Source: Phlebotomus papatasi
Lineage: Eukaryota; Arthropoda; Insecta; Diptera; Psychodidae
Length of the DNA stretch: 64,000 nt
Assembly: GCF_024763615.1 (NCBI RefSeq)
Contig: NC_077224.1
Span: 36,652,712-36,716,711 of the forward strand
Direction of reading: 5' to 3'
Shown here: positions 13,301 to 25,300 of the stretch, piece by piece
Layout: each line of letters starts with the position of its first letter
Numbering within the stretch: the stretch's first letter is position 1
Notes under the pieces: model-generated
What the model saw: the letters and a program-made list of their open reading frames with translations, nothing else
What the model was told of the DNA's origin: nothing
Databases searched by the model: none
Made by a program: the position numbers and the translations under genes

Positions 13301-16300
13301 TTTCTAAATTTGAAGCATAAAATGGCACAAAAGAATCTCCGTTTGAAATGCTAAAATATTTCGTGGAGACTAAATTGAGGACGCTGACAAGGAAATAATT
13401 GACACTATCAAGCTAGAAATATCTGGACATTTAGGTGAAATGGTCAGAATTTTTGTTGAAAATTTATTGATGGCCGACGTTTCAGGAGAAATTTGATTTA
13501 ATTAACAAATCTTTTATGTGCGATATCACAAAATATTCGTCAACACTCTAGTCAAAGTCATTAACAATTCACACTAACCTATGGCTATAAATTTTATTGG
13601 TGTTTTGGAGATGATTTAATTGATGAGGAATTATGTAAATTTGAGGTTGAGAAGTCACCGACTCTTTGCACCAATAAACTATTTCGCGGTATAGCATATT
13701 TCTGAAAAATTGGGATCAGATATAAAATTTTGCCTAAGGAAATTTAAGTGGAATCCATATCACATGACGTAACGTAGATACGGATATCTTTTGTTTCCGG
13801 GGGTGACTTTGCCCCCTTGTTGTGGCGATTTTTAGTTCTAAAACTTCTAGCAGTTGAGGATCGTCTTTACCGAATCCATGAAGGTGAAGACCATTTTACT
13901 GCTCGAACTCAAAGAGAGAACACTTATATGTATAATTCCTTTTTTTCAATTTATGATCGTCCTGCTTAAACCGTTAAAGATATTCTTCCGATCTTCGATG
14001 ACCCCCATTAGAAAACCTATCTCCAGACGTCTTTTTTAAGTGCTACAAATACAGAAAAGCTCACAATTAACATAGGGAAGCGAAGTTAGATATTCTGCAT
14101 TTCTGTTTTAGAAAAAACAAATAATGACATTTTATATATTTTTTAAAATATATTTTGAAAAATTGTTTTCTCTTTTGAAAAATAAGTAATAAAGCCTTAA
14201 ATCATATTTTTGAATGTTTATTTTATGCTAAATAACTGAATAAAATCAAAATCGATGGATTATATACTACTACCTCTCTCTGGAGTTCGTTCAGTAAAAT
14301 CCCAACTTATTTCTGAGATAATTCTTTATTTTTTTGAAAAATTTTACAGGTGCTCTATATTTCGGTTAAAGATTTTCTTGGCAAAATGAAAAAAAAAAAT
14401 TGGTATAAAATTTTCTATGTAGGGAAAGAGATTATAATTTTGGACAGGTTGTTTAAATGCATCAATGTTCTAAGTTTGAAGTGCGATATTTCAATACTAA
14501 TTTTTTTTGTTACTCCCCTCTTAGAAGGGTTGTTTAGAAACCTGGCAAGCTGTTTATCGCTTTTGTTTTTACTGAAATTAGGCTTAATACGTTTAAAAAT
14601 GAATTGATATGTAGATGTGAGTTTGACTCAGATTTTGGACACCTTGGTTGTAAATTTGGACACTTTGGTTGTAATTTTGGACAGCTAATCCATCTCAATA
14701 ACATGCCCATTGTTCTCCATTTCAAGAACCTATCTTACCAAGTACCCTTCCTGTTTATGTAAGGGAACCGTAGAATGTCACAAGGAGCCCGGAAACTTTC
14801 CATATTATTCTTTGAAGTGAGTTGACTTTGGAACTCCAAAAGCGCGCGGATTCGCGCACTCCCTGGTCTTACCGGGAGCATTTTAAGGCTTTTCTCATTA
14901 CAATTCGTTCGTAGACATGTTGCTCCTTTGTTTTTCCATGCATTTCTACAACCTAGTCATCACAAAAGCTAAAACTACACAAAATTGCGAGAGAAAAACA
15001 CCTGTCCAAAATAAGGATTATCACCTCTCAATAAATCTCCATTTTTCACACGAAAAACGTAATTCACAAGGCAAATCTCACTTTAGGGCAAATGTACAAA
15101 TTACTATCACTCAAAATTTAATAATATCACTCAAAAAAAAAAGAAAAGCAAGGAAAATTTATTAGTACTTCACCACAGCTAAATAAGACTGACGTAAGCA
15201 TGGAGTTCTGTCACATTTTACCTAAGCAATTGCTCACACTGAAGTTGCAACAAAGAAATTTTAACTCAAATCATATTCATAAATTAACGAATTTAGTGTT
15301 CTTCCAATCTTCCAAATCTTCCAAAAAGAACAAGTTTTTAGATAGAATTCATTGTTCATCAAATATTGTAAAAAAATATAATTTTCATCAATTAATTTTT
15401 AGTGTCCAATTTTTCCCTCAAAGTGTCCAAATTTAGAAACTGTCCAAAATTATGAGCCCATCTCCTACTTTAGTATAATTTTAAATTCAATTATATTTGA
15501 GATTATAAAAGGTACCTCATTTCTTGAAATAGCCTGTGTGGGTTGCACTGCACCTATTATGATAGTTAAATTTTAGGACATTTATTTCACTTGTTTTGTA
15601 TTGCTTTCTGTATGTTATGAGAATGTGCAAAATTTCGGTCAGCTTGCAATATCGGACACTTTCTTTAATTCTCAAAATTTCATAAACTTTTGGTTTTGTT
15701 TTCATTTGTCAAATGTCAAATGTAGACCCTCAAAACGAGAGATTAGAAGAATCGGTGAAGTTCAGATAGTTCCACAAGGACAACGAATTTCGACAAACTT
15801 GTGTCCGATATAACACACAAAATAATGTATTCTAAATATCAAAAATAAGAATTTAATATTTCACTTTGAAATGAGAATTTATCATAAATTTTGGAACACT
15901 TTCTCTACATATTCTGGAATGGAAGAAGTATTGGAAAATAAAGGACAAGTTATTGGAAGTACATGAAGACATAATTATCTTTTAAGGAAGGACATTATTC
16001 TTATTTTCGTTCGGATACAATATCGGATACATTTAGTTAATTTCACTGGATGCAGATTATTACAAGAATCATACATACAAAATAGTTAAATAGAAAAAAT
16101 AACAAATTTGAATGAAATTATAAGCCATAATTCAATTTCTATTTTTATTTGTCTCTTTCCAGGATATTTTGCGCCAGAGCACGGTTTCAGTGAATATCGA
16201 AGTGCGTCCCAAGTTCCTAATTCCCGATACCAATTGTTTCATAGATTTCCTGGAGCAATTGCAATCGATAGCAAATGCACATCCACTGTATCAGCTGATG

Positions 16301-19300
16301 GTGCCTCTTGTTGGTGAGTTTTTGCAGAATTTCTTGTTCTTACATTCGATCTCTGTCTCTATGCGTCGTATATTGCTATTTTATTTGCTTTGATTTAGTG
16401 ACAATTTCTTAATGGCGAAGAAAAATTGGAAGATGTAAAGATAATAGTTAAAAATGACTAATTGGCAATGTTAGTTGGTGATTTATTGAGATAGAGAGAA
16501 AGGAAGATTTTGCTACATAGAGAGTGGATCACATAAGATTTGATTTGTAGCGATAGTGTCAATGACCATTGAAGGTATATAATATTATCCGCATAAGAAC
16601 TCTATGGTGACTCTCACTTTGGAGCGGAAAGAATATTAGGTGTTTGCATAAATACAGAGTAAATGGGAATATCTCTGCGTATTTGTGCAGTATCTCGCGA
16701 AGAGGGTGGAAAGATCTTACGAGAAAGAAATAGAGAAAGAGAAAGAGGGAATTTTGTTGTAATATAAATGTCCATAAAATGCAATATGATGATGATAAAC
16801 TTGCCGCAGATTTACAGTTCTGCTTGTTGTGTTGACAATGACACATTGTTCCGTAAATATTGACGTTTATTTATTCTTTTATTACATTATATAGAGAACT
16901 CACAAGAATATTATTATTATTATATTTTGTGCTTAAAAGTTCTCAGCATATTCTCTTTAGTGAGATTGAGATGAGAATATAAAGTTTGCACAAGTTGATT
17001 TGATTCTATTTATTCTATTTAAAGATTTTTACGAGTATTTTTTTGATAAAAATTGGATCAGTAGTTTTCAAAAAGCATAAAATTTAATTTATGAAACTGC
17101 TTTTAAGATGAATCTTTTTGTTTTTATTTTACATTGTAAAATATTGAAAGTATCTGCTTCTTCCATTAATGCAATTTAACTGAAATGGCGAAGAGCAAAT
17201 TAACCTTCTGGATATATTTGTTGCATATATTAACTAAAAATAAGGAAATTTGCATTGTTTTATGGGCTACGCATGAAGATTTATTGATGCAAAAATTCTC
17301 ACTTGCAATGAGATGGACCGAGATGGAATGTCTACGAATGAATGAAAAGAAATAAATAGTTTCTTAGAATATGTCTTACACCTGTCATATTTCAATTTTT
17401 ATTGTTGCTAATAGGGCAAGAAGACAGAAAGGTTTAACAAAATTGGGTCTCATGGGAAACTCTTCATACTGGGTGGTTCAATAATGAGTTGCCGATTTTT
17501 ATATTATTTTTAAAGCTTTAATAAAGTAAAGGCTAACACAATTTAGAACCAATATGAGACATTTTGAAGGTAATTTTAATAATATTATTTGTGTATTCAC
17601 AAAAATAGACAGTCATTTTATACGTTTTGAATTTGATATCATCGAGAGAAAATCTGACCAAGAAGCAATGTTAGAATTATAAGTTGGGTGCACTAGAAGA
17701 TCCCAATTGAATTCCCGATTTTCCTGGGGGGTAGGCAAAGTTATGTGTTCCCTGGAATTATTGTGTTAAAACACAACTTACAATCCCACTAAATAAACGA
17801 CAAAACTGGTGTCGGTCAAAATTCCGAAAAGCCAAAATCTCGGAAATACAAAATCCCGAATGGAACGAAATTCCGAAAGCCATAAGTCCGAAAAACCAAA
17901 TTCATCTGGAATATCATCTTATCTTGAAAAATCGAAAATCTATTTGAAAAGCCAAAAAAGAGTCTTTCTTGCTTCTTGATAATTCCTCAAGGTGGCTGAG
18001 GTACATCTTTTTCGAATTTCGAAGTGCTAAAGTGTTAAAATGTGAAGGTCTTCAAATTGTTGTGAGGGAAAAAAAGACAAAATAACGACGCTTACTGTTC
18101 TTGTCCCATTATTTAATCACTCCGTAATCACTGAGTAACTCTTTTGCCAGCTTTCGAGTGTGATATTTGATAAATTTTCCCCACCTTGTTCGAAAGTTTA
18201 GTATGAAAATTCGAAATTGCATTTGGATTCTTCGAACATAAACGACTTTTTGTGCAAATAGAATTCCATTTACCTTTTATCGAAGATACTATTGGAGAAT
18301 CAAGCTCTACTTGTGTTTACACCTAGCTTCCGGCAAAGTGTTTTTTTAGACAGAAATATAGTATATTTATCGCTCTTTACAAGGACCAGAAGAGTCTTGT
18401 ACACAAGGAACACCTCAGTTTTGACATATATTGTGTAACAATCACGAGTGCAGAAAAATTCCCATACGTATGTGCATGTGAAAGTAAGAAATTGGCTTCA
18501 ACTTTGAAGGCCACTCGCCGGGGACTAAGTTTACATCCATGAGTTGAAATCTCGAAAGTCAAAATCTTTAAAAACCAAAATTCCGAAAAGTCAAAATCTG
18601 GAAAGCTAAAATCTCGAATGATGAAAATCCTGAAAGGGACAAAATTATATGGAGAATAATGTGTAGAACAAGTTTCCAAAGCACAGGAAATTTCCTTTAT
18701 CTTTAAACAGGCACGGGCGCAATTGTGAGAGTAGTTAAGATACTCCTAAGAATTCGGCATTTTGTCTTAAGCGGTCTTCAGACTAGAGGTTTAGCCCAGT
18801 TCCCGAAGGTCTCCAAATCCTATTTAGCGAGCAATTTTATTGCTTCTTGAAAGTCTAATAGGTTAATTATCTCTAATAATCCAATTTTAACTTCAATCTT
18901 TCCAAAAAAATCGTGATTGATAAGGAATTAGAGCAGTTAAGCCATATGGCTACGCCTTAGGTCTGAAGCCCGTATTACGGGATTTTGGGTTTTCGAGCTT
19001 TTGGCATTTGGGATTATGGCTCATTTGGGATTTCGACCGAATTGGGATTTTGATGTTCGAAATTTTGACCGGGACTTTATAAAGCGACTTTGTGAGCTCT
19101 TTTGGGCGGTCCACGACTATGATTGTGTGTCAAAAATATCGTAAGAAATCCAATTTTCATCGAAAGGTATAAATCTGTTGCAAAAACGTATCCTTTTAAT
19201 TACGTTTCAGCAAAATTTCGCAGTTCTAACCTACATTAGTTGATATTGATATTGAAAAAATTGGACTCGCATTCATTCATTGAGCTATATTTAGCTGTAT

Positions 19301-22300
19301 TCAACTAATGTAAATTGCCTGAAAAGGGTTTTAAGTTTCAATTCTTAGTTGGAGCTTCTTCGCGATACTTTTTATGTCGTTTACAATGTAAATTTATGTT
19401 GATTGTTGCGAATTAATGACTTATGTGCAAATTACTTCTGTTTTTGGTAATACATTTTCTGAAGTGTGCGTTTTATGGATGTGAGACGACTAAAACTAAT
19501 AAAACGTGACTATATAGTTTATTGTTTTTTTAAGTTTATGAAAATACCAACATTTAAGACAGTATTTCGCCCGGAAGTTATCCTTTCTCGTTTATCAATC
19601 TATTCCAATTTAAGTGAACGGGATTTCATCAACGCTAAGACGGCGATGGCCGTAGTTAAATAATATTAAATAAAAAATAATATTCTAAGTCAACAAGATG
19701 TTTACAAAACAAATTGTGCATACATAATTTTTGCCACTTTTATTTTTACTCACTCAAGTGACTTTTCTTTTGTCTGCCAAACCAATAAAATGTAAATATT
19801 ATTTATTTATAGAAATTTATTTTCTTTTTTGCATAAGGTTTAAATTGAAATATCATGTTTTCTTGGTCTCTTACTTTTAACGACATTTTTAGAATTTTGT
19901 AAGAAAAATTATGCGGCTATAAAGTAAGAAATTTATAGCTAAAAATTCTTTGATGTGAAGAATTTTGGCGGGAAAGAAAACAATTGTGCGTAGCTCATTA
20001 AGCATAAATTATTCATTTCTTTCAATTTTTTTTCCACTCAATATACATAACAGATAATTTATTTTATGAAAATTGCTAAGTAAATAAAAATTGAAACAAT
20101 GTGTGAAATAGAGACTGAAAATGTTGATCATGCAGAGACAAAGATTTCTTTTGTATATATTTACACTTTGGGTTTTTCTTTTCTTTTCTCTGGACCTCTC
20201 TTTTGGTCCTTCTTTTCGCTAATTCTCACTTAAATATCACAATACTTAAACACCCAGTAAGATTGCACATCTGAGCATTTTGTGGCAATTTTGTAAAATG
20301 GGAGGATAATATTGAAAATCACTTGTTGCAATATTGATAATGATGGGGACAATTGTGTAATTATTTTTTCTCTTTCTGGTAAGTTTTGAGAATGACGAGA
20401 AAAACCTTGAATAAGAGTGAGTGATTGAAAGTGAAAGATCAGTCAATTTAAAAGAGAACAAGCGTCAAGTTGAGGAGGAAAGTTCAAAGTTATAGCGGCA
20501 AACAATTGAAAAAGTTTGAGAGGAAGACCTTTTCAAATTGTGTTTTATTTGCATTAAATATTATGACAACAAGCTACATTTCTTGATAGTGGCTTGATGA
20601 CAGAGGCTGAAGGCAAGGGTCAAGAGTGATAAAAAAAAGTCTTTTTCTTCGTTTTCACAATTGGACAATAGGTGTTTAAAGTTGGTCAAAATGTGCTTGG
20701 TGAGCTTTTTTTTTATTACTCTTTTATTGGGCAATTCTCTCATCAATAAGTTGAGGGAAATTTCTTTGAAAATGACGTTGAAGTAGAATAATTGGGATGT
20801 GGAGGTGAAACAGCAGAGTTGAAGGAAGATGGATTGACTCAATAAATTAAGTGGCCAAAATTATGTATAAACTTATGACACGTTTTTGCAATCGAATTAA
20901 TTTAAATGCGTGTTTTTAGCTTGTTCGATTGCTAATGATATTTTATTAGTGATTGTATATGCTGTTTTTTTTTTGGTTAAGAGGAAGAAATTGATGATGA
21001 ATGTGTGGGGAAAGAGATAAGTAAAGAATTGTGACAAAATTAGTATGATAGATACGTGGTTGGTTTTGATTGAATGATGGGTGTGAAAGAAGTAGAGTGT
21101 ATTTTACTCATTTGTCACAATAACGAATTCACTTGGAAGGGATAGTTCATACCATTCTCATGCACCTTGACATAGAAGTGTTGGCGCGAGAACTTGATGG
21201 TGTTCCATGATGAAAGAATGATATGCAAATAAGACAAGATGTGCAAAGAGAGATCGCCAACAATGCGTCTTTTTTCCTCAGAATTCGTTCTCAGGATATT
21301 ATGTACATGGCATATGGGAGAATAAGCATTTGTTAAGGTGATAGTAATCGATAATTTCTCGCCAGTTTGGTTATTTTGTATTTAAAAGAAAGATCAACGA
21401 TCACTGAATTTTTAGAATACAGGGGTGACATGATAACTTATTTTCGATACTATCGACTGTCGATTCTGAAAAATTTAAACGATAGCAGGACTTCCTGGAA
21501 CTAATATAGATATTTATCAACAGTCACATTCTCCTAAGAATGTCGCAATCAATGGCCCAATAATGCGTAAAAAGTCGACATTCGCTTAATCTAACAGATA
21601 TAGATTTATCGATACTATCGATTCGATAGTGTCGAAAAGTTATCATTCCACCCCAGGGCTCCAGGCAGGAGGGCGACAAAACTGAATATTTTCGAAATAT
21701 ATTAGAAAAAAATGTTATTAGAAAAATGGGAATTATTTTGGTCGAAAATTAACTAAAATATTGAATAGAATATAGGGGAAGGTTTTGTAGATTTGTACTG
21801 AAAGAAGAGTCCAAGATTTAAGATTTTTTATTGAATGCCACACAAACCGAATCAATTATATCACTATATCAAACAAAATCTCTTACTTATTGGGTTCATA
21901 ATTCTGTCTCAAAAAATTCCTGGAAGTCCTTGGATTTTCCTCTACAGGAAAATGAAAATGTAGCGGCACTTTTTACGAACGTGCCCTGATTAGCTCAGTT
22001 GTGTACCACTTTTTCCCACCTGTGTAGGCCTCATTTTCTCCGGAAACATTATACCAAACACAAAAATTTGGGCATCACTACTTAGATGGAACTTTCATCT
22101 ATGATAAGATGGGGTAACTGGATCGTTTTCCTTAGAATACTACGTAAACGCTTGTTTTTGGACTGATGAAATTCTTTTTTACTTCTTCTAAATCAATAGA
22201 ATTATTCACTGTTTCATTCAGAAACATAATATAAAAAAATTATCAAAAATATTAAAGAAAATTTAGTATAAATTTATGATACAGTAGACTCTCTCTTAAT

Positions 22301-25300
22301 TGGGAATATGGGGCAAAATGTCATCCGGTTTATCGATAGATTTAGGCGTCAAAGCCTTTGTAAATTCCACAAAAAGCGCTCAATTATAAAGAATCACGAT
22401 AAAATAGGAAGAACTACAGCGAATTTGAGCGAATTAGCTTCATAATTAAACGTGAAAATTGTCAACAAAATTTGTCGCCCGATTGAAAAAGAACCGATTG
22501 AGTCTACTGTAATACTGAAATAATCCAACGTGCACTAAGTGGGTCGCCTCTTCGCTAATTGGATCAAATGGTTTTTTAATTGGATCACTCAATTTACAAG
22601 CATATTAAAATGAGAAAATAAGTTTTAATTACATTTTTAAAATTTTTATTGGATTATTTCATTTAACATAAATTGTGAAAGGCAATCTTTGGTGTAATAT
22701 CAGTTTTATGAACAACAATTGGAGGAACAAGTTGGCTAGTAGCAGACACCATGAAGACTGTTGTGGCACATTCCTTCGGTTCCGAATTTGTAAAAGCTGG
22801 TATAACACGTGAATCTTTCCTGGCCAATATATTTCCATCTTCTGGTGTCAAGAAAAAGGCACTTTCGTCGAAATTAAGAGCCCGGTCTGGAGAAATAGTC
22901 AGCAGATCGTGTTCTGTGAAATATTCTCGACAATGCTGAAATCATTCTGTGAGATCTTCAGCAGTAACCATAACCCTTTCCAATGAGAAGGACTTTGGCT
23001 TTCGCATGCTGAGCTCTTTTTGAGAAAAGGCTTGAGAAAATTCCTGAACCAAGCATCTCCAGGCCTTCAGTTTGTCTGGCAAAAATTTACGAACAAATAC
23101 GAACAAATAACAAAATTTTACGAACATTATTTTTGTGTGTTTACGAACATTTACGAACAAATGCTTGTAAAAGTACAAAAAATGTTCGTGAAATGATCAT
23201 TTAACGAACAATGTTTGTGAAAAAAAGTACAAAATTTTACGAACTTGTTTGTGGGTTATACGATTCACGAGCATTTCGTAAGCCCTCCATAGGATTTCAC
23301 AAACATTTACGAACAATTTTACAAAATATTTTTTTCTGTGTTGTTGTTTTGTAAGCGTCGTTGGCCTGCCATTGGGGCACTCTTCCAGGTATCTGCCAGT
23401 CAATTTGTTGTACAATGTCGCCTTTGGGTAGGGTGGAATCACCAGTTCTCGCCAGTGCCCCACTTCTCGCCACTTTCATTGAAATCGCTATTTTTCGCAA
23501 TTTATGAAATAAATGAGTCGCAATTTTTTTGTATTGTTTTTGCTTCTACGCATAGAATCGAAAAATAATAATTATTCGTTTTGGATTCACGATTTTGATC
23601 ACTTTTTAGAGCAATATTTTAAGCAAGTGCATCGAATCCAACATCTCTTACCAAATGTACTAAGTGTCGTCAAATTTTCATCAGGCCAAAAATACCTATT
23701 TGGGTAAATAATTTGTCTATTGAATATTTAATTGCACTTGTGGAATACATAAAATTTGTATTTAGTCAATTAATATTTCATTTTATATTATATTTGTATA
23801 AAAATGAGGCATGGCGAGAAGTGGTAATATTCTGGAATTGATTTTACCAGCTGTCGCCATATCTTTTCAATAGGCGACGCTAACTTCACTTCGTACATTC
23901 TCAGTTGTCAAATCTGCATTGTTTACTTTCTGCAAAAGCCCCATAATTTGATTTCTCAAATAAAAGTGAAGAAAAATCATTTAAAGAGAGTAATAATAAA
24001 GTGATCACGAGGAAAGAGAAATGGTGAATGTATTCTTTTCATAGCATTGCCTAAAATAACCGAGTGTGGTTCTTTTCAAGTGGGTGGCGAGAAGTGGTTA
24101 CAAATTTTACAAAACTGGCGAAAAGTGGTAAAAAGTGGCGACGAAATGGTTATTTTTGCATTATTAATAAAAATCAGTTTTTTAAGTAGTCCAGCGTTAT
24201 GTTCTAGGATTATTGTTTTCACGTATCTAGAGCCAATACATCTAAGTAACTTTGTGTCAAATTTGACTTATCTTGTAACAAGGATTCAAAAGTTATAATT
24301 AAATGAATTTAATTTTTTCCTAAACATGGCGATAGCCGGTTATTCCACCCTACATCAAATGTTTTGGATGCATAGGTTATGGTAGAACCATCTTGTACAC
24401 ACTTCAAGGCATTCTTTAAATCCTCCTTAGAATAAGGTTTGTTCTTAGGAATCTTTTCCTTTGTTCCCTTCGGCAAACTTTCTTTTCAATCAACCAGCTG
24501 TCATTTGCGAACGATATATTGGGGACATGTCCACTAAGATATCAAAAAAAAAAGAAACACCAAGAATCGGATGTATACATAACCCTGCACTGAGAAAAAA
24601 CGGGGGTGCGATTAACTTTTTTCCTCATAACTTTAACACTTTTTAGGTGTAAAAATATATCAACATTTTTTAATGTTAACTTTACACCTTTTTTAAGGGT
24701 AAAATTAACATGAAAAAGGGTAACATTAACCCCTAATACACTTAAAAAGCATAATATTTACACCGATTTTGTATCAATACTGTAGGGTAAAATTAATATT
24801 TCCGGAATGTTATTTTAACTTTTTCGGATTTATCTCAGTGTACGTATAGGTTTAAGACTTTAAGTTTAAATATTCTACTGGCACTGTAGAAATAACTGCG
24901 TTTTCAAGGATTCCACTCTTGATCCCAAGGATTGTACCAAGATAGTTTATAATCATTGTGATCACATATTCGAGTTTGTTGCTATAAAATCTCAAATTCT
25001 AAATTGGAGACAGAGATCTAATTAAGATCCCAATGGGGGAATACATTGTAATCGCCACTGTGTTTGCTTGGAAGTAGTGGAAGTGCATTTTGATAGCGTG
25101 GGATCAGTGACAAGAAACACTATATTATAGCAATTATCATGATTCAAAGGGAACTTTATTATGCTTGTGATGTTACTATTGTCAACATTATACATAAGAA
25201 TGTATATTTTAGAATGCACAGTGACTCTCTATTCTTCTCACTTTCTTCAACAATATTGCAGTGTTGAATGAGCTGGAGGGATTATCGAGGGGACTCAAGG

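Larger units (their letters stand above)
9048..16162 (+). other. SMG6 intron, 7115 nt
   Basis: Filled in part by MITE families D, E and TAGGGGA and the TTTGGACA element. The long stretch 11640-13780 shows no coding or repeat structure that I can support, nor do 13790-14410 (except a GGGGGTGACTTTGCCCCC hairpin at 13799) and 15470-16160 (except inverted ATATCGGACAC / GTGTCCGATAT at 15651 and 15802). Confidence 0.55.
22663..24480 (-). pseudogene. Broken pogo-type transposase (psq HTH + DDE), interrupted by two MITEs
   Basis: Read on the minus strand. The N-terminal part (24477-24354) encodes KNKPYSKEDLKNALKCVQDG then STITYASKTFD, a pipsqueak-type HTH. It resumes at 23428 as PKATLYNKLTGRYLEECPNG then RPTTLT, the end of that HTH segment. 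The downstream part (about 23070 to 22663) reads SQKELSMRKPKSFSLERVMV, then ALNFDESAFFLTPEDGN and VFMVSATSQLVPPIVVHK, a catalytic-core start with the first Asp of a DDE triad (NFDES). Damage: a TGA in place of an expected Trp codon at about 22942-22944, a frameshift near 23425, and two insertions (23429-24352 and 23081-23340). The C-terminal part after the VVHK strand is missing. It is a dead relic in an intron, antisense to SMG6. Confidence 0.85.
16314..25261 (+). other. SMG6 intron, 8948 nt, splits the PIN domain
   Basis: Largest intron in view. It contains foldback arms, MITE families A, E, F and G, two further TIR elements and the antisense pogo relic. The stretches 16320-17800, 19085-21400 and 21660-22270 show no gene or clear repeat. 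Around 22000-22140 there are words like GATGGGGTAACTGGATCG that hint at another decayed MITE. Confidence 0.6.
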
